Notes: a model not told the origin generated them from the sequence alone. DNA of 55,598 nucleotides from Bacteroidales bacterium (GCA_025454815.1 JALONR010000018.1:1-55598), one strand, 5' to 3'; positions 7,320 to 17,252 are shown, numbered from the stretch's first letter. Numbers and translations: made by a program.

Positions 7320-9035
7320 ATGAAGAAGATCACCTCATTAATGCTGAGCCTCATTCTCTTGATGTTCCTGATATCAGAGAAGAGCCATGCATGTACCAAC
7401 TTCCTTATCACCAAAGGAGCCTCCAGAGACGGCTCCACGATGATCTCCTATTCGGCTGACTCACATGTCCTTTACGGCGAGCTCTATTACTGGCCGGCAA
7501 TGAAGTACAAGCCCGGAACAATGGTTGATGTATACGAATGGGACTCGGGCAAATTCCTGGGTACCATTGAACAGGCAGCTGCCACCTATTCGGTGGTGGG
7601 CAACATCAACCAGCACCAGCTGGCCATAGGAGAAACCACCTACGGCGGCCGTGGCGAACTTCACAATCCTGACGGGATAATTGACTACGGAAGCCTTATT
7701 TACCTGACTTTGCAGAGAGCAAGGAACGCCAGGGAAGCTATCCACACAATTGTCACACTTACAGAAAAATACGGCTATTGCAGCTCGGGAGAATCGTTCT
7801 CAATAGCTGACCCCAATGAGGTCTGGATCATGGAGATGATCGGCAAGGGCCCCGGCAGGAAAGGTATGGCATTTGTTGCCCGCAGGATCCCTGACGGATA
7901 CATATCGGGCCATGCCAACCAGGCAAGGATCCAGACATTCCCCCTGGCCAATGGCACCACCTCAATAACTTCCGCTGAACTCGACAAGGTATTCAACCCC
8001 GAGGTCGAAACAGTCTATGCTGCCGACGTTGTGGATGTTGCAAGGGGATTCGGATGGTACGACGGCACTGATGCCGGCTTCAGCTTCAGCGATGTATACG
8101 CACCTGTAGACTTCAGCGGCGCACGGTTCTGCGATGCACGCGTATGGTCGGGATTCAACAAGGTGAACAGCACAATGGGTGACTATCTCAACTATGCATT
8201 GGGTTATGACCTTGAAAACAGGATGCCCCTCTGGATCAAGCCTGACAATAAACTCAGCATCGAAGACGCAATTGGACTTATGAGGGACTATTATCAGAAT
8301 ACCCCGATTGACATGACAAAAGACGTTGGTGCAGGTCCTTACGCAAATACTGTAAGATGGAGACCCATGACCTGGAAGGTTGACGGAAAGACTTATGTCC
8401 ATGAAAGGGCCATTTCAACCCAGCAGACAGGCTTTTCTTTCGTCACCCAGAGCCGTTCATGGCTTCCTGACCCGGTGGGCGGAATCATATGGTTCGGCGT
8501 GGATGACACATACTACACGGTATATACACCCATGTATTGCGGCATGACTGACATACCCCAGGCATTCAGGCCAGGTAACGGTGACATAATGACCTACAGC
8601 GAAAATGCTGCATTCTGGGTCTTCAATGAAGTCACAAACTTCGTCTATAGCCGCGCCAGCGTTATGACACCTGAACTGCAGGCGAAGCAAAAGGAACTTG
8701 AGCAGAAATATATCAGGGAGACGGCAGATATAGATGCGAAGGCTGCCGAACTCTTTAACAGCACTGCCAAAGGAGCCGCAAAAAAGGGAACCGACATGAT
8801 AACAGCTTACTCTGTCAATGCCGGCAACAATACGGTAAAGGAATGGAGGGAGTTGTATAAATTCCTCTTTACCAAATACATGGATGGGAACATCAAGACC
8901 CGCAGACCGGTTCCCGAAGGATACAAATACGTGGCCCCGGAGGTTAAGCAACCAGGCTATCCGCAGGACTGGCTGATGAGGATTGTCATCGACGCCGGTG
9001 ACAAGCTGAAGATGCCGGATGGCGCAGGTCACTGA
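7320..9035 (+). CDS. Exported C69-family dipeptidase
   Basis: Peptidase family C69 (PepD/dipeptidase A type), an N-terminal-nucleophile hydrolase that cuts dipeptides or the N-termini of small peptides. A signal peptide (residues 1-24, ending SHA) is followed directly by Cys25 in ACTNFLITKGAS. Cleavage would therefore expose the catalytic cysteine as the new N-terminus, which strongly supports both start and function. Family segments DGSTMISYSADSH and GESFSIADPNEVWIMEM are also present. The 571-residue length fits exported Bacteroidota members. It has its own predicted promoter and precedes rplS. The cleavage specificity cannot be read from sequence. Confidence 0.92.
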   Translation: MKKITSLMLSLILLMFLISEKSHACTNFLITKGASRDGSTMISYSADSHVLYGELYYWPAMKYKPGTMVDVYEWDSGKFLGTIEQAAATYSVVGNINQHQLAIGETTYGGRGELHNPDGIIDYGSLIYLTLQRARNAREAIHTIVTLTEKYGYCSSGESFSIADPNEVWIMEMIGKGPGRKGMAFVARRIPDGYISGHANQARIQTFPLANGTTSITSAELDKVFNPEVETVYAADVVDVARGFGWYDGTDAGFSFSDVYAPVDFSGARFCDARVWSGFNKVNSTMGDYLNYALGYDLENRMPLWIKPDNKLSIEDAIGLMRDYYQNTPIDMTKDVGAGPYANTVRWRPMTWKVDGKTYVHERAISTQQTGFSFVTQSRSWLPDPVGGIIWFGVDDTYYTVYTPMYCGMTDIPQAFRPGNGDIMTYSENAAFWVFNEVTNFVYSRASVMTPELQAKQKELEQKYIRETADIDAKAAELFNSTAKGAAKKGTDMITAYSVNAGNNTVKEWRELYKFLFTKYMDGNIKTRRPVPEGYKYVAPEVKQPGYPQDWLMRIVIDAGDKLKMPDGAGH

Positions 9036-9061
9036 TCTTTACTGCAATTGCAATAAATTAT

Positions 9062-9093
9062 TTGCAGATAATAAAAAAATATTTGTACCTTTG
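9062..9093 (+). promoter_or_regulatory. Promoter of rplS
   Basis: TTG (9062-9064), 21-nt spacer, TACCTTTG (9086-9093), a perfect -7 element. The predicted start near 9098 gives a leader of about 42 nt. Confidence 0.75.
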
Positions 9094-9139
9094 CGACCTG
9101 TTTTAAAGAAGTAAAGATCACATTAATAATATTTGCGCG

Positions 9140-9490
9140 ATGGACTTAATGAAAGTAGTTGAAAAGGAGTTCGCCTCAGGAACCGAGTTTCCGAAATTCA
9201 GGGCAGGTGACACTGTAACGGTACACTATAAAATCAAGGAAGGGAACAAGGAGAGGATACAGCAGTACCGTGGTGTTGTTATCCAGAGGTCAGGAGGAAA
9301 CGGAATGACTGCTACCTTCACTGTCCGCAAGATGTCAGGAAACATAGGTGTTGAAAGGATTTTCCCGGTTGCATCACCCTTCATTGACAAGGTAGAGGTC
9401 AACAAGTACGGAAAAGTGCGCAGGGCGCGTATTTTCTACCTCAGGAACCTCACCGGCAAGAAGGCCCGTATCAGGGAAAAGATCTTCTAG
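9140..9490 (+). CDS. rplS: 50S ribosomal protein L19
   Basis: Component of the large ribosomal subunit at the interface with 30S. The 116-residue sequence has the L19 signature [31 protein letters not shown], the segment [17 protein letters not shown], and the basic C-terminus [23 protein letters not shown]. Length is standard. It is monocistronic here, with its own strong promoter and an intrinsic terminator 22 nt after the stop. It is not next to trmD/rimM, as it is in many other bacteria. Confidence 0.98.
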   Translation: MDLMKVVEKEFASGTEFPKFRAGDTVTVHYKIKEGNKERIQQYRGVVIQRSGGNGMTATFTVRKMSGNIGVERIFPVASPFIDKVEVNKYGKVRRARIFYLRNLTGKKARIREKIF

Positions 9491-9512
9491 TCCGCCTCAA
9501 CAATTAATAAAG

Positions 9513-9543
9513 GAGCTGCCCTCGCGGGCGGCTCTTTTTTTTT
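9513..9543 (+). terminator. Intrinsic terminator of rplS
   Basis: A GC-rich hairpin (GAGCTGCCC arm 9513-9521, GGGCGGCTC arm 9526-9534) is followed by nine Ts (9535-9543). Confidence 0.9.
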
Positions 9544-9620
9544 CGCACATGCCCATTTGTGCTGATGACCGGGAAACTGTTATTTGACCCGGGAAAGGGT
9601 TCAATTCTTATAGCCGGAAT

Positions 9621-9650
9621 AAAAAAAAGGGGCGCACCGGAGCGCCCCCT
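9621..9650 (-). terminator. Intrinsic terminator of the TonB receptor/lipoprotein operon
   Basis: On the minus strand a GGGGGCGCTCC / GGTGCGCCCC hairpin (9650-9629) runs into eight Ts (9628-9621), about 40 bp after the stop of the beta-helix lipoprotein gene. Confidence 0.88.
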
Positions 9651-9686
9651 TCAAGAATAAAGGTTGTCAAACCATCAATTTCTGGA

Positions 9687-11324
9687 CTAGTACACTGTAT
9701 TCTGCGGGTTCCAGTTGCACCATCCGGATGTCCAGTTCGTCGTTCCGAATGCACCCCTGTATGTGGTTGGGGTAAAGAAGGTATCGGTGAGCCTGCTGTT
9801 GGTGAATGAGGCTCCTGACAGCAGCGGAGAACCCGCCGCAGGAAGCAGACTGGGAGAAGTAAGTGAGATGAAACCTGAACCGATAATATCGGGAATCGTC
9901 AGGTTATCAATATTGTTTCTTGCAGCAGCGGTAAAGTATGCCTGGTGCTGGGCTACGGTATAGGGTACTGCAACAGTACCGGTCTTCTCCACATAATTGA
10001 CCGTCATTCCTGCAAGAATGACATTTTCAAGCTGTAACTCATTCTGGTCTGCGCGGGTGGGAGAATTACCCTTCTGGCCGTCAATGGAAAGACCCTGCGG
10101 GAATCCGGCGAAGACAGAATTGTAGATTGAGGTCATTGTTCCTCTCCTGAGGTGCATTGCCTTTTCATGCTTTGTTTCGGCTGGCAGCGTTGCCGACACT
10201 GTAAGAGGACCGAGGGCCGTAACATTTGAGAACACCGGGGATGTAACGGGTGTAAGAAGAGATCCGTCAGCATCATTGTCGCTTTCAAATGCATTGGAGC
10301 CCGACTGGTCTGATTTCAGGGGATCCTGGATAATAAGACCGAACTGTATCTTTCCGCTGAAGCCGTTGTCAGTGTCAAAGCCATCATCAAGACCACCAAG
10401 GGCTACCAGGTACTTCATGTTTACATTTCCCCCGAACCACTCAAAGGAGTCATCACCCGAATATGATACCTGTATATGGTCAATTACAGTGGCTTTGCCA
10501 ACGGAATAGAGAGTCAAACCGTTGATCTCGCTGTTTGATGTGGAAGTGAGCGGAATGCCCGGGAATTCAATCCTGACATACTGCAGCACACCTGAGTTGT
10601 CATTATCATCAGTGCCGCCATATTTTGATCCTATGCCGCCTTCGGCAATGCCAACACCTTCACCTTCATCATGCTTGTTCGTTTTTGCCCTGCCGCATAG
10701 TACCAGTCCGCCCCAGTCGCCCGTGGCCCTCTGCCCTGCCGGCTTATCCGAGGTGAAAACAATAGGTTTCTCAAGGGTGCCTGCAGCCATTATCTTTGAA
10801 CCTCTCTCAATAATCAGGGTTGCCTTTGTGTTGCTGACTCCCTTGATTATTGTTCCTGGCTCAATGGTAAGCGTGGCATTGTTCTTCACATAAACGAACC
10901 CTGAGAGGTGATACTTCGCCTGTGCATACCACCTGGTGTCAGTGGTTATGTCACCGGTAACGGTGATGACCTGGCCGGTGGAAGGAACCACCGTCACCTC
11001 ACATGTTGCAGTGAACAAAGGATTGTCATCGGATGTGGCGGTAATGGTGGCGGTTCCGAGTGAAACACCCGTGACCACACCTTCACTTACCGTAGCTACG
11101 GCAACGTCACTTGAGGACCATGCAATTCCGGTGTTTGTAGCGTCAAGGGGGTCTATAACAGGTGTAAGTGTCACTGTCGCGCCAACCTGTACGGTGGCCT
11201 CCTGCTTATCAAGCGAGACTGAGGTGACCGGCACCTCCTTCTCACAGGAGACGATTGCCATTATGGCAATGCCAAGGGTCATGATGTGCCCGGCATTTAA
11301 AAGAACTTTTGATTTCATAAACAT
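9687..11324 (-). CDS. Surface lipoprotein with BIG2 domain and beta-helix-like region
   Basis: Predicted outer-membrane or surface lipoprotein. The signal peptide ends in the lipobox AIVSC (Cys27 counting from the ATG at 11324; an ATG two codons later is equally possible). A bacterial Ig-like BIG2 domain follows (about residues 31-112: VTSVSLDKQEATVQVGATVTL). A long region with repeated short strands, such as NNATLTIEPGTIIKGV and GSKIMAAGTLEKPIVFTS, then suggests a parallel beta-helix to the end. No catalytic motif is recognised. It follows the TonB receptor gene by 27 bp and shares its terminator, so it is probably that receptor's surface partner. The ligand is unknown. Confidence 0.85.
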   Translation of the reverse strand: MFMKSKVLLNAGHIMTLGIAIMAIVSCEKEVPVTSVSLDKQEATVQVGATVTLTPVIDPLDATNTGIAWSSSDVAVATVSEGVVTGVSLGTATITATSDDNPLFTATCEVTVVPSTGQVITVTGDITTDTRWYAQAKYHLSGFVYVKNNATLTIEPGTIIKGVSNTKATLIIERGSKIMAAGTLEKPIVFTSDKPAGQRATGDWGGLVLCGRAKTNKHDEGEGVGIAEGGIGSKYGGTDDNDNSGVLQYVRIEFPGIPLTSTSNSEINGLTLYSVGKATVIDHIQVSYSGDDSFEWFGGNVNMKYLVALGGLDDGFDTDNGFSGKIQFGLIIQDPLKSDQSGSNAFESDNDADGSLLTPVTSPVFSNVTALGPLTVSATLPAETKHEKAMHLRRGTMTSIYNSVFAGFPQGLSIDGQKGNSPTRADQNELQLENVILAGMTVNYVEKTGTVAVPYTVAQHQAYFTAAARNNIDNLTIPDIIGSGFISLTSPSLLPAAGSPLLSGASFTNSRLTDTFFTPTTYRGAFGTTNWTSGWCNWNPQNTVY

Positions 11325-11351
11325 TGTTTAATTGATTTTAATTTGTATTTG

Positions 11352-14192
11352 TCAGATTTTCATTGATATTCCGATAGAAAACTGTCTTCCCGGATAGTAA
11401 GACCTGGTATTCTGGGTCCTGTCAAACAACCTGGATCCGTCACCGCCGTAATATGCCATGTCAACCAATGCATTGACGCGCTGCTGAAAGACCACCTTCT
11501 CGCCAAAAAGGTCCTTTATTCCGGCTTTGATTTCAAACCTCTCTCCCACCTTTTTGCTTACAGACAGATCAGCCTCATTTCGCGGCATCTCGTAAATGTC
11601 AGGAATGCTCTCCCATTCATTTGGTGAAGGCCTGCCAACTGCAATTATCCTTTTCCCTATCCTGTTGTATACCAGGCTGGCCATGAAGCCACGGTCAATG
11701 TCCTGCCAGAAGAGACCGAAATTGACAATGTAAGGCGATTGTCCCTGCAGGGGTCTGTCAAAAGCCACAGAGCTCTTAATAAGTGAAAGATTGACCACTG
11801 CTGTAAGTTTCTCAAGCCTGTCGGTTATAAATCCAAGATTCTTTCGTGCTTCAGTCTCAAGACCGAAACTGTAGGCCGAGCTGATATTGTCAAACGAGAA
11901 CTGGGTAGGGTTGTTTCCCCTGATCGCGACTTCAATGGGATTGGTAAAATGCTTGAAGAAAATACCGGCATTGAATGTTTCATTGTTACCGGGATAGAGC
12001 TCATAACGGAGATCGAAGTTATGAATGTATGCCTGTTTAATATCCTCATTACCGTAGATGCCGGCATTCTGATCAAAGTCAACAAAATAGAAAGGCGCCA
12101 TCTCCCTGAACTCAGGGCGGTTAACAGACATCCCATAGGTAAGGCGGACAAGGCTGGAGGAAGAAAGGTTCCATGCAAGGTTGGCAGACGGAAACAGGTT
12201 GACTGTATCACGGACAACATTTACCGGTATGGTAGTTCCCTGCCTGTAACTGTCAAGTTCCTGCCTGTCCTTCTCAACTCTAAGACCCACTGAGAGGTCA
12301 GCTCTGTGACTGAACCTGAGTCTCAGACTGGCATAAGCGGCCAGAATACCAGCAGAAGCGCTATAGGAGTCAGAGAGGGACGTAATCTCCTTAAGTCTTA
12401 ATCCATCGGTCAGGTTGATATTTTCTGGTGCAAAGATTTCCTGTACCGGAAGAGATGTGGCCGAGAACGGTGATGTATCATCTGAGATCGCATAACCGAA
12501 ATTGCGGGCATTAAAGCTCCGGTCCCTGGTTTCAGCAAAAATTCCGGTTTTGATCTCAGCCCCGACGGATGTGCCGAGGGCGAACTTATGAAAGAAATTC
12601 ATCATACCGGAAAGATTCGTTTCATCAAGTCCAAGCCACATCCTTGACACTGACGAAAGATCAGGGTTGTTGCCGAAGAGCAGGATATAGGGTGATGTCT
12701 CACCATCATTGCTTATATACCTGTACCTGCGGATATCCGGTTCGCTCCTTGAGGAAATGGAATAACCTGCCGTAAAATCTATAACGGTTTTACCTTCACT
12801 GAACATCTGCTCCATTCCCAGCTGCCCGGAATAAATAAGTCTGTTGGTATATTTGTTTTCCCCGGAGCGGACCGACCTGCCGTTATTGTACCAGTCGCGT
12901 CCCTCCCTCATTGTTACACCTGATCCGGATGTACTGGTAAAGAAGTTCCTGAATTCAGCCTTCATCCCCTGTAACGGATAAACGGTCCAGTTATGCATCA
13001 GGCCAATCCTCGCGGAAGCTTTGTACTGCAGATCGGTAAACTCGTCAAGTATCCCCGGGGTATCATATGCATAATTATATATGGAATAACTATTATTCAT
13101 CGCCTTCCTGAAAGTGTTTGAATAACTGTAGGTGAAGGAGGTGACGTTTCCTGCAATGAATTTTCCCTTTTCATATCTCCTGGTCATGCCAAGTGAAAAC
13201 TTCTGGTCAGGTAACGCTGTTGAGGAGATTGCATCCCATGAATTATTAAGGCTTCGCCCAAGTTCGGTAACCCTCTCCCTTATAGCCGGGTTGGTGGCAC
13301 TCTCATATGTATCCAGATGTGCCGGCATGGCATCAGGCAGTTCCCTGTGCTTCACCCCTGCTGTAAGCCAGTCGGTGTTGCCCCCCTTATCCTTCATGAA
13401 GTTCTCAAAAGTGGCATACTGCCTCAGTGAGGTGCCGTAGGATACCGAAAAACCATTCCCTGATGGTATTCCCGTGGTCGAGATCTTAATAAAGCCTCCG
13501 GAATAGTCTGAAGGCAGCTCGGCTGTCGGCGATTTGAGAATAAAGATATTCTCTATCATTGATGTGGGGATTAGGTCAAATGAGAACGACCTTACATCGG
13601 CCTCCAGGCTGGGAGCCGTTGAATTGTTCAGCCATACATTATTATATCTTGATGAAAGTCCCCTGACAACTATGAACCTGTCATCCACTATTGACACTCC
13701 GGGAAGCCTTCTGACAACCTCTGATGCATCCTTGTCCTGTGTTCGGCTTATGAGCTGCGCAGAAACACCTGATACAACCACGGGACTGTTTTTTATACTG
13801 TTCATCACTGACACTTCACTGTCAGTCCGTTTGGTGGCAACCACAACAATATCGTCAAGCTCAACTGACTCATCTTCCATAACAGCGTCAACCGAGGTTA
13901 CTGAACCTGACCTGACAATGACTTCTTCAATCCGGAGGGGTTTGTAGGAGATAAAGGTGAAAACAAGGTTGCAGGTTCCCGGCGAAACGGCGGAGATGTT
14001 AAATCTCCCTTCAGCGTCTGTGGAAGCTCCCCTGAGGGTACCTTCAATCACAACGTTTACTCCGGGCATCGTCTCTCCCGTTGCTTTGTCCCTGACCACG
14101 CCGCTGATTGTGCCGGGAAGGGATTGCGGGAAAGTTGCAAGAGGTAACAAAATGGTGATTAGTAAAAGCAGAATTGAAATTTTGTTTTTCAT
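11352..14192 (-). CDS. TonB-dependent outer-membrane receptor
   Basis: Energy-coupled outer-membrane importer of 946 residues. A signal peptide (about 1-22) precedes a carboxypeptidase-regulatory-like domain (about 28-110: GTISGVVRDKATGETMPGVNVVIEGT). A plug follows, with DIVVVATKR and ASEVVRRLPGVSIVDDRFIVVRGLSSRYNNVWLN, then a beta barrel ending in QFSIGISMKI. It is not SusC-like: it lacks the SusC plug signature and its partner is the BIG2/beta-helix lipoprotein rather than SusD. It is the first gene of a two-gene operon. ATGTTAC-type repeats lie upstream of the start. The substrate cannot be read from sequence. Confidence 0.93.
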   Translation of the reverse strand: MKNKISILLLLITILLPLATFPQSLPGTISGVVRDKATGETMPGVNVVIEGTLRGASTDAEGRFNISAVSPGTCNLVFTFISYKPLRIEEVIVRSGSVTSVDAVMEDESVELDDIVVVATKRTDSEVSVMNSIKNSPVVVSGVSAQLISRTQDKDASEVVRRLPGVSIVDDRFIVVRGLSSRYNNVWLNNSTAPSLEADVRSFSFDLIPTSMIENIFILKSPTAELPSDYSGGFIKISTTGIPSGNGFSVSYGTSLRQYATFENFMKDKGGNTDWLTAGVKHRELPDAMPAHLDTYESATNPAIRERVTELGRSLNNSWDAISSTALPDQKFSLGMTRRYEKGKFIAGNVTSFTYSYSNTFRKAMNNSYSIYNYAYDTPGILDEFTDLQYKASARIGLMHNWTVYPLQGMKAEFRNFFTSTSGSGVTMREGRDWYNNGRSVRSGENKYTNRLIYSGQLGMEQMFSEGKTVIDFTAGYSISSRSEPDIRRYRYISNDGETSPYILLFGNNPDLSSVSRMWLGLDETNLSGMMNFFHKFALGTSVGAEIKTGIFAETRDRSFNARNFGYAISDDTSPFSATSLPVQEIFAPENINLTDGLRLKEITSLSDSYSASAGILAAYASLRLRFSHRADLSVGLRVEKDRQELDSYRQGTTIPVNVVRDTVNLFPSANLAWNLSSSSLVRLTYGMSVNRPEFREMAPFYFVDFDQNAGIYGNEDIKQAYIHNFDLRYELYPGNNETFNAGIFFKHFTNPIEVAIRGNNPTQFSFDNISSAYSFGLETEARKNLGFITDRLEKLTAVVNLSLIKSSVAFDRPLQGQSPYIVNFGLFWQDIDRGFMASLVYNRIGKRIIAVGRPSPNEWESIPDIYEMPRNEADLSVSKKVGERFEIKAGIKDLFGEKVVFQQRVNALVDMAYYGGDGSRLFDRTQNTRSYYPGRQFSIGISMKI

Positions 14193-14234
14193 AACTGATG
14201 GTTGACTTGATTTCGTTGCAAAAATCAGCCACCG

Positions 14235-14317
14235 ATGTTACAGGACTGTTAAATCCCGGTTACGATTCCATGACACTTATGTTACATGATTGTAACAGAA
14301 AGAGAGGCACGTAACAT
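14235..14317. promoter_or_regulatory. Cluster of four ATGTTAC-type repeats upstream of the TonB receptor
   Basis: ATGTTACA occurs at 14235-14242 and 14279-14286. The inverted form occurs at 14290-14297 (TTGTAACA) and 14311-14317 (GTAACAT). The second and third copies form an inverted repeat with a short spacer. The copies cover about -43 to -125 from the start codon, where an activator would be expected. The regulator is unknown. Confidence 0.4.
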
Positions 14318-14320
14318 AAT

Positions 14321-14344
14321 AAAAAAGAGGTTATTACAACCTCT
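14321..14344 (-). terminator. Intrinsic terminator after the AsmA gene
   Basis: On the minus strand the hairpin GAGGTT-GTAAT-AACCTC (14343-14327) is followed by six Ts (14326-14321), about 65 bp past the AsmA stop. Confidence 0.8.
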
Positions 14345-14408
14345 CTTCAATAATGGTGATACCGGGGTCACAACCTGACCGGGCAATTGCCCCGGGTGAT
14401 AACCTTGA

Positions 14409-17252
14409 TTATTTCAGCAGTTCATCTGCCTTTGCGGCAGCTTCAGCCAGGATGGCGTCTGCCTTCCGGTTGGCCTCATCGACGAGCTGTGATGCTTTCC
14501 TGTCAGCCTCCCGGTTCAGGGCATCGGCAGCTTTCCTTGCAGCTGCCACAGCTATGGGACCTCTTGATCCGGCATCCTTTACCAGCTTTTCGCCTCTCAG
14601 CCCGGCTTCTGTGCGTATAACTCCGGCCGATCTGACCGCCTCGTCACGCAGCATCTGTGCCTTCTCCTCGGCCTCCTTCAGTATCCTGTCAGCCTGCTGT
14701 CTTGCCGCCTGGTTTACTTTCTCCACAACCTCCTGCCTGACCGTATCAGCTGCCGCAGCCACGGCTGAGGAAACGCTTCCTCCTGCAAATGAAGGGACTA
14801 TTGATGGATCCAGGATGGTACCTCCCACGTTCAGGTTAACCTTTATCATTTCCGGTGGTGCTCCGCTGAATCCCAGAGCAGCTGCCTGCGATGCCAGGCT
14901 GCTCATCAGCGCCCCTGCCGCCTCCCCGAGTTCCCCCCTTGGTATCTCCGTCCTTACCAGGTAATGAAGCGTCCGGTCAAGACCCTGGTCACCTGAAATA
15001 TTGAGCTTTATGTTTCCCAACCTCGTATCAAAGGGTTTGAGATAAATCCTTCCGTCATTGATAATGAATTTTGCCCTGAGGTCCTTTATAATATTCGTGT
15101 AGGAAGGATTCATTTTCAATATGCTCTTCATCTTCTCAAAACTCTTCGACTCCACAATCTGAACTGACTCAGAGCTCACCTCCCCGGTTCCGGAGAGTGT
15201 ATTCAGCAATGGCATCATCCCTTTTCCGAGTTTACTCCTGAAATCAATCCTTGCTGACACTGTACCCCCCAACCCTGACGCAGCCGGCATAAGTTGCCTG
15301 ACCGTGTTGAAGGCGCTGAAAGCTTCCTTTATATTCACCGTGCTAATGACCATACCGGCATCAACCAATGGGTTCAGTGTATCACGGGTATCATATACCG
15401 CATTTACCAGCAGGGTTCCTCCCAGGGCTTTCATCCCTGTCTCCCTGACTGTAACAGAACCGTCGCGGACAGTTATGTTGCCTTTTACGTCGCTGGCCGA
15501 AAGACGTCCATATTCCAGCCTGCCAACAAGAGCATCAAATGTAAAATCGATATTCTCCGGCACCCCGAACACCTCCATCGGAACAGTGTCCGTTTCAACG
15601 GTGTCAGAGGGGATGAAATCCATTATCTCATTAAGGTCAATCTTTTCAGATCTGAGTGACAGGTTTCCCCTGACAACACCGTCTGAAAACAGGTATGGGA
15701 TATAGTTCCCGAGCCTGCCTGTTATGGCAAAATCACTCCCCTTCCCCATCGTTGCGTTCATGCCGGTCAGTTCTGCATATTCCGGACTGAAGGCAAATGA
15801 GGCGTTGCTGACTTTAAGTTCAGGCATGTCAGCCATTGCCACTGCCATACCTGAAAGGGAAAGATTACCGGTCGCCCTGAACTTATCATATTCCCCATTT
15901 TCAATCATCGACATGCTACCGGCAATGTCAAGTGAGATATCCAGCAAACCGTTCAGCGTTATACTGTCCAGCGGGACAGCCTGCCGAAGCTTTACAAGAT
16001 CTACCTTTCCCCTTGCTGTTGCAGTCACAGACGGGTCACTTACAGGTGTTGCCAGGCTGAGGTTCATGTCAAACGGATTGCCGGCGAGCTCAAAGTGGAA
16101 GAGGCTGACATCAACCGTGGTATTATCCAGCTCCTTCCCGTCGGCCAGCAGTTTCGCTGCAATATTGATGTCACTGATTTTCTCCGGGAGAGCCGGGTAA
16201 CTTATCATCCCGTCACTTACCAGCAGATTCAGCGATACATCCGGCAATGTGCTGTCAGCCTGGCTGTAAACACCTTTTACGGCCCCGTCCAGAGCCATCG
16301 TGCCGGTGGCGCGCAGGTTTTCATATCCTTTCATGTAGAAGAGAGGCACCAGTGACAGCAATGACTTGAAAGATGTTTCAGGAGCACTGAAAATCATATC
16401 AAGCTCAATATCATCACCCGGCATGGCAGCCATGCCTGAAAAACTGAGTGATATATCATTAATTCTGAAGACATTGTCACTGAGAATGAACTTCATTGAA
16501 TCAAGGAGTGCGTCTACCCCCGCTGTAAAGACCATATCGGCACCGGTAAGCCAGGGAATCCCGTCCATGACGAAATCTACTCCTCCGGCCTTCATATCCA
16601 GGTCAAGTGCTGTCCGCGAGCCGCTCATTTTGCCTGAAAGGTGAAAATCGAGCTTGTCAACGGCAGCCGACATATCCGATTCCAGGTCGGTGTACCTTAA
16701 CCGTCCGTTCCTGATTTCAAACCTGCGGAGAATCAGATTCAGTGGTTTGGTTCCCCCTGTGGCGGCTTCCTGTACTTGTTGCTGCCCGGATTCCTGATCC
16801 GCCTCCTTTAATGGTCCTTCCGCAGCGTCTGGTTCCTGAGCCTCTTCCTTCATGATATCCCAGCTGGCGCTCCCTGCACTGCTGACAATGGCGTTCAGGA
16901 AAGGCTTGTCTATTATTATGGATTTTATTTCGTACCCCTTTTCGCCAAACAGACTGAACAGGTTGAATACAAGTCCGACAGAATTCACTGCCGCAAGGGT
17001 ATCCCCCTCAAATTCACCCAAACCGGTTACATTCAGGTTTTCAAGCGCAAAGGATGCATCGGGGAATGACTTCAGGAGACTCAGCCGGTAATCGGCAAAG
17101 GTGACTTTTGCGTTCAGCTTTCCGTTTAACCCTGATTCAACCTTCTCCTTGATCTTTTCCCTGAAGGCAACGGGAATAACTATTGCCGCCGCCATAATGA
17201 TAAGGATCAGTGCTGCCAGCACTGCCGCGGATATCTTAAGCCATTTTTTCAT
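14409..17252 (-). CDS. AsmA-family inner-membrane-anchored protein with Ala-rich helical tail
   Basis: AsmA-like proteins are anchored in the inner membrane and project a long beta-rich groove into the periplasm. They are now thought to act in lipid transport and outer-membrane homeostasis. The 947-residue protein has one N-terminal transmembrane helix (about 6-28, AAVLAALILIIMAAAIVIP), the typical AsmA start (FREKIKEKVESGLNGKLNAKVTFADYRLSLLKSFPDASFALENLNV), and a C-terminal AsmA block (NTLSGTGEVSSESVQI... YLVRTEIPRGELGE). After about residue 830 comes an Ala/Glu/Lys/Arg-rich amphipathic helix to the end (EAEEKAQMLRDEA, NREADRKASQLVDEANRKADAIL), unusual for the family. Monocistronic. Confidence 0.88.
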   Translation of the reverse strand: MKKWLKISAAVLAALILIIMAAAIVIPVAFREKIKEKVESGLNGKLNAKVTFADYRLSLLKSFPDASFALENLNVTGLGEFEGDTLAAVNSVGLVFNLFSLFGEKGYEIKSIIIDKPFLNAIVSSAGSASWDIMKEEAQEPDAAEGPLKEADQESGQQQVQEAATGGTKPLNLILRRFEIRNGRLRYTDLESDMSAAVDKLDFHLSGKMSGSRTALDLDMKAGGVDFVMDGIPWLTGADMVFTAGVDALLDSMKFILSDNVFRINDISLSFSGMAAMPGDDIELDMIFSAPETSFKSLLSLVPLFYMKGYENLRATGTMALDGAVKGVYSQADSTLPDVSLNLLVSDGMISYPALPEKISDINIAAKLLADGKELDNTTVDVSLFHFELAGNPFDMNLSLATPVSDPSVTATARGKVDLVKLRQAVPLDSITLNGLLDISLDIAGSMSMIENGEYDKFRATGNLSLSGMAVAMADMPELKVSNASFAFSPEYAELTGMNATMGKGSDFAITGRLGNYIPYLFSDGVVRGNLSLRSEKIDLNEIMDFIPSDTVETDTVPMEVFGVPENIDFTFDALVGRLEYGRLSASDVKGNITVRDGSVTVRETGMKALGGTLLVNAVYDTRDTLNPLVDAGMVISTVNIKEAFSAFNTVRQLMPAASGLGGTVSARIDFRSKLGKGMMPLLNTLSGTGEVSSESVQIVESKSFEKMKSILKMNPSYTNIIKDLRAKFIINDGRIYLKPFDTRLGNIKLNISGDQGLDRTLHYLVRTEIPRGELGEAAGALMSSLASQAAALGFSGAPPEMIKVNLNVGGTILDPSIVPSFAGGSVSSAVAAAADTVRQEVVEKVNQAARQQADRILKEAEEKAQMLRDEAVRSAGVIRTEAGLRGEKLVKDAGSRGPIAVAAARKAADALNREADRKASQLVDEANRKADAILAEAAAKADELLK

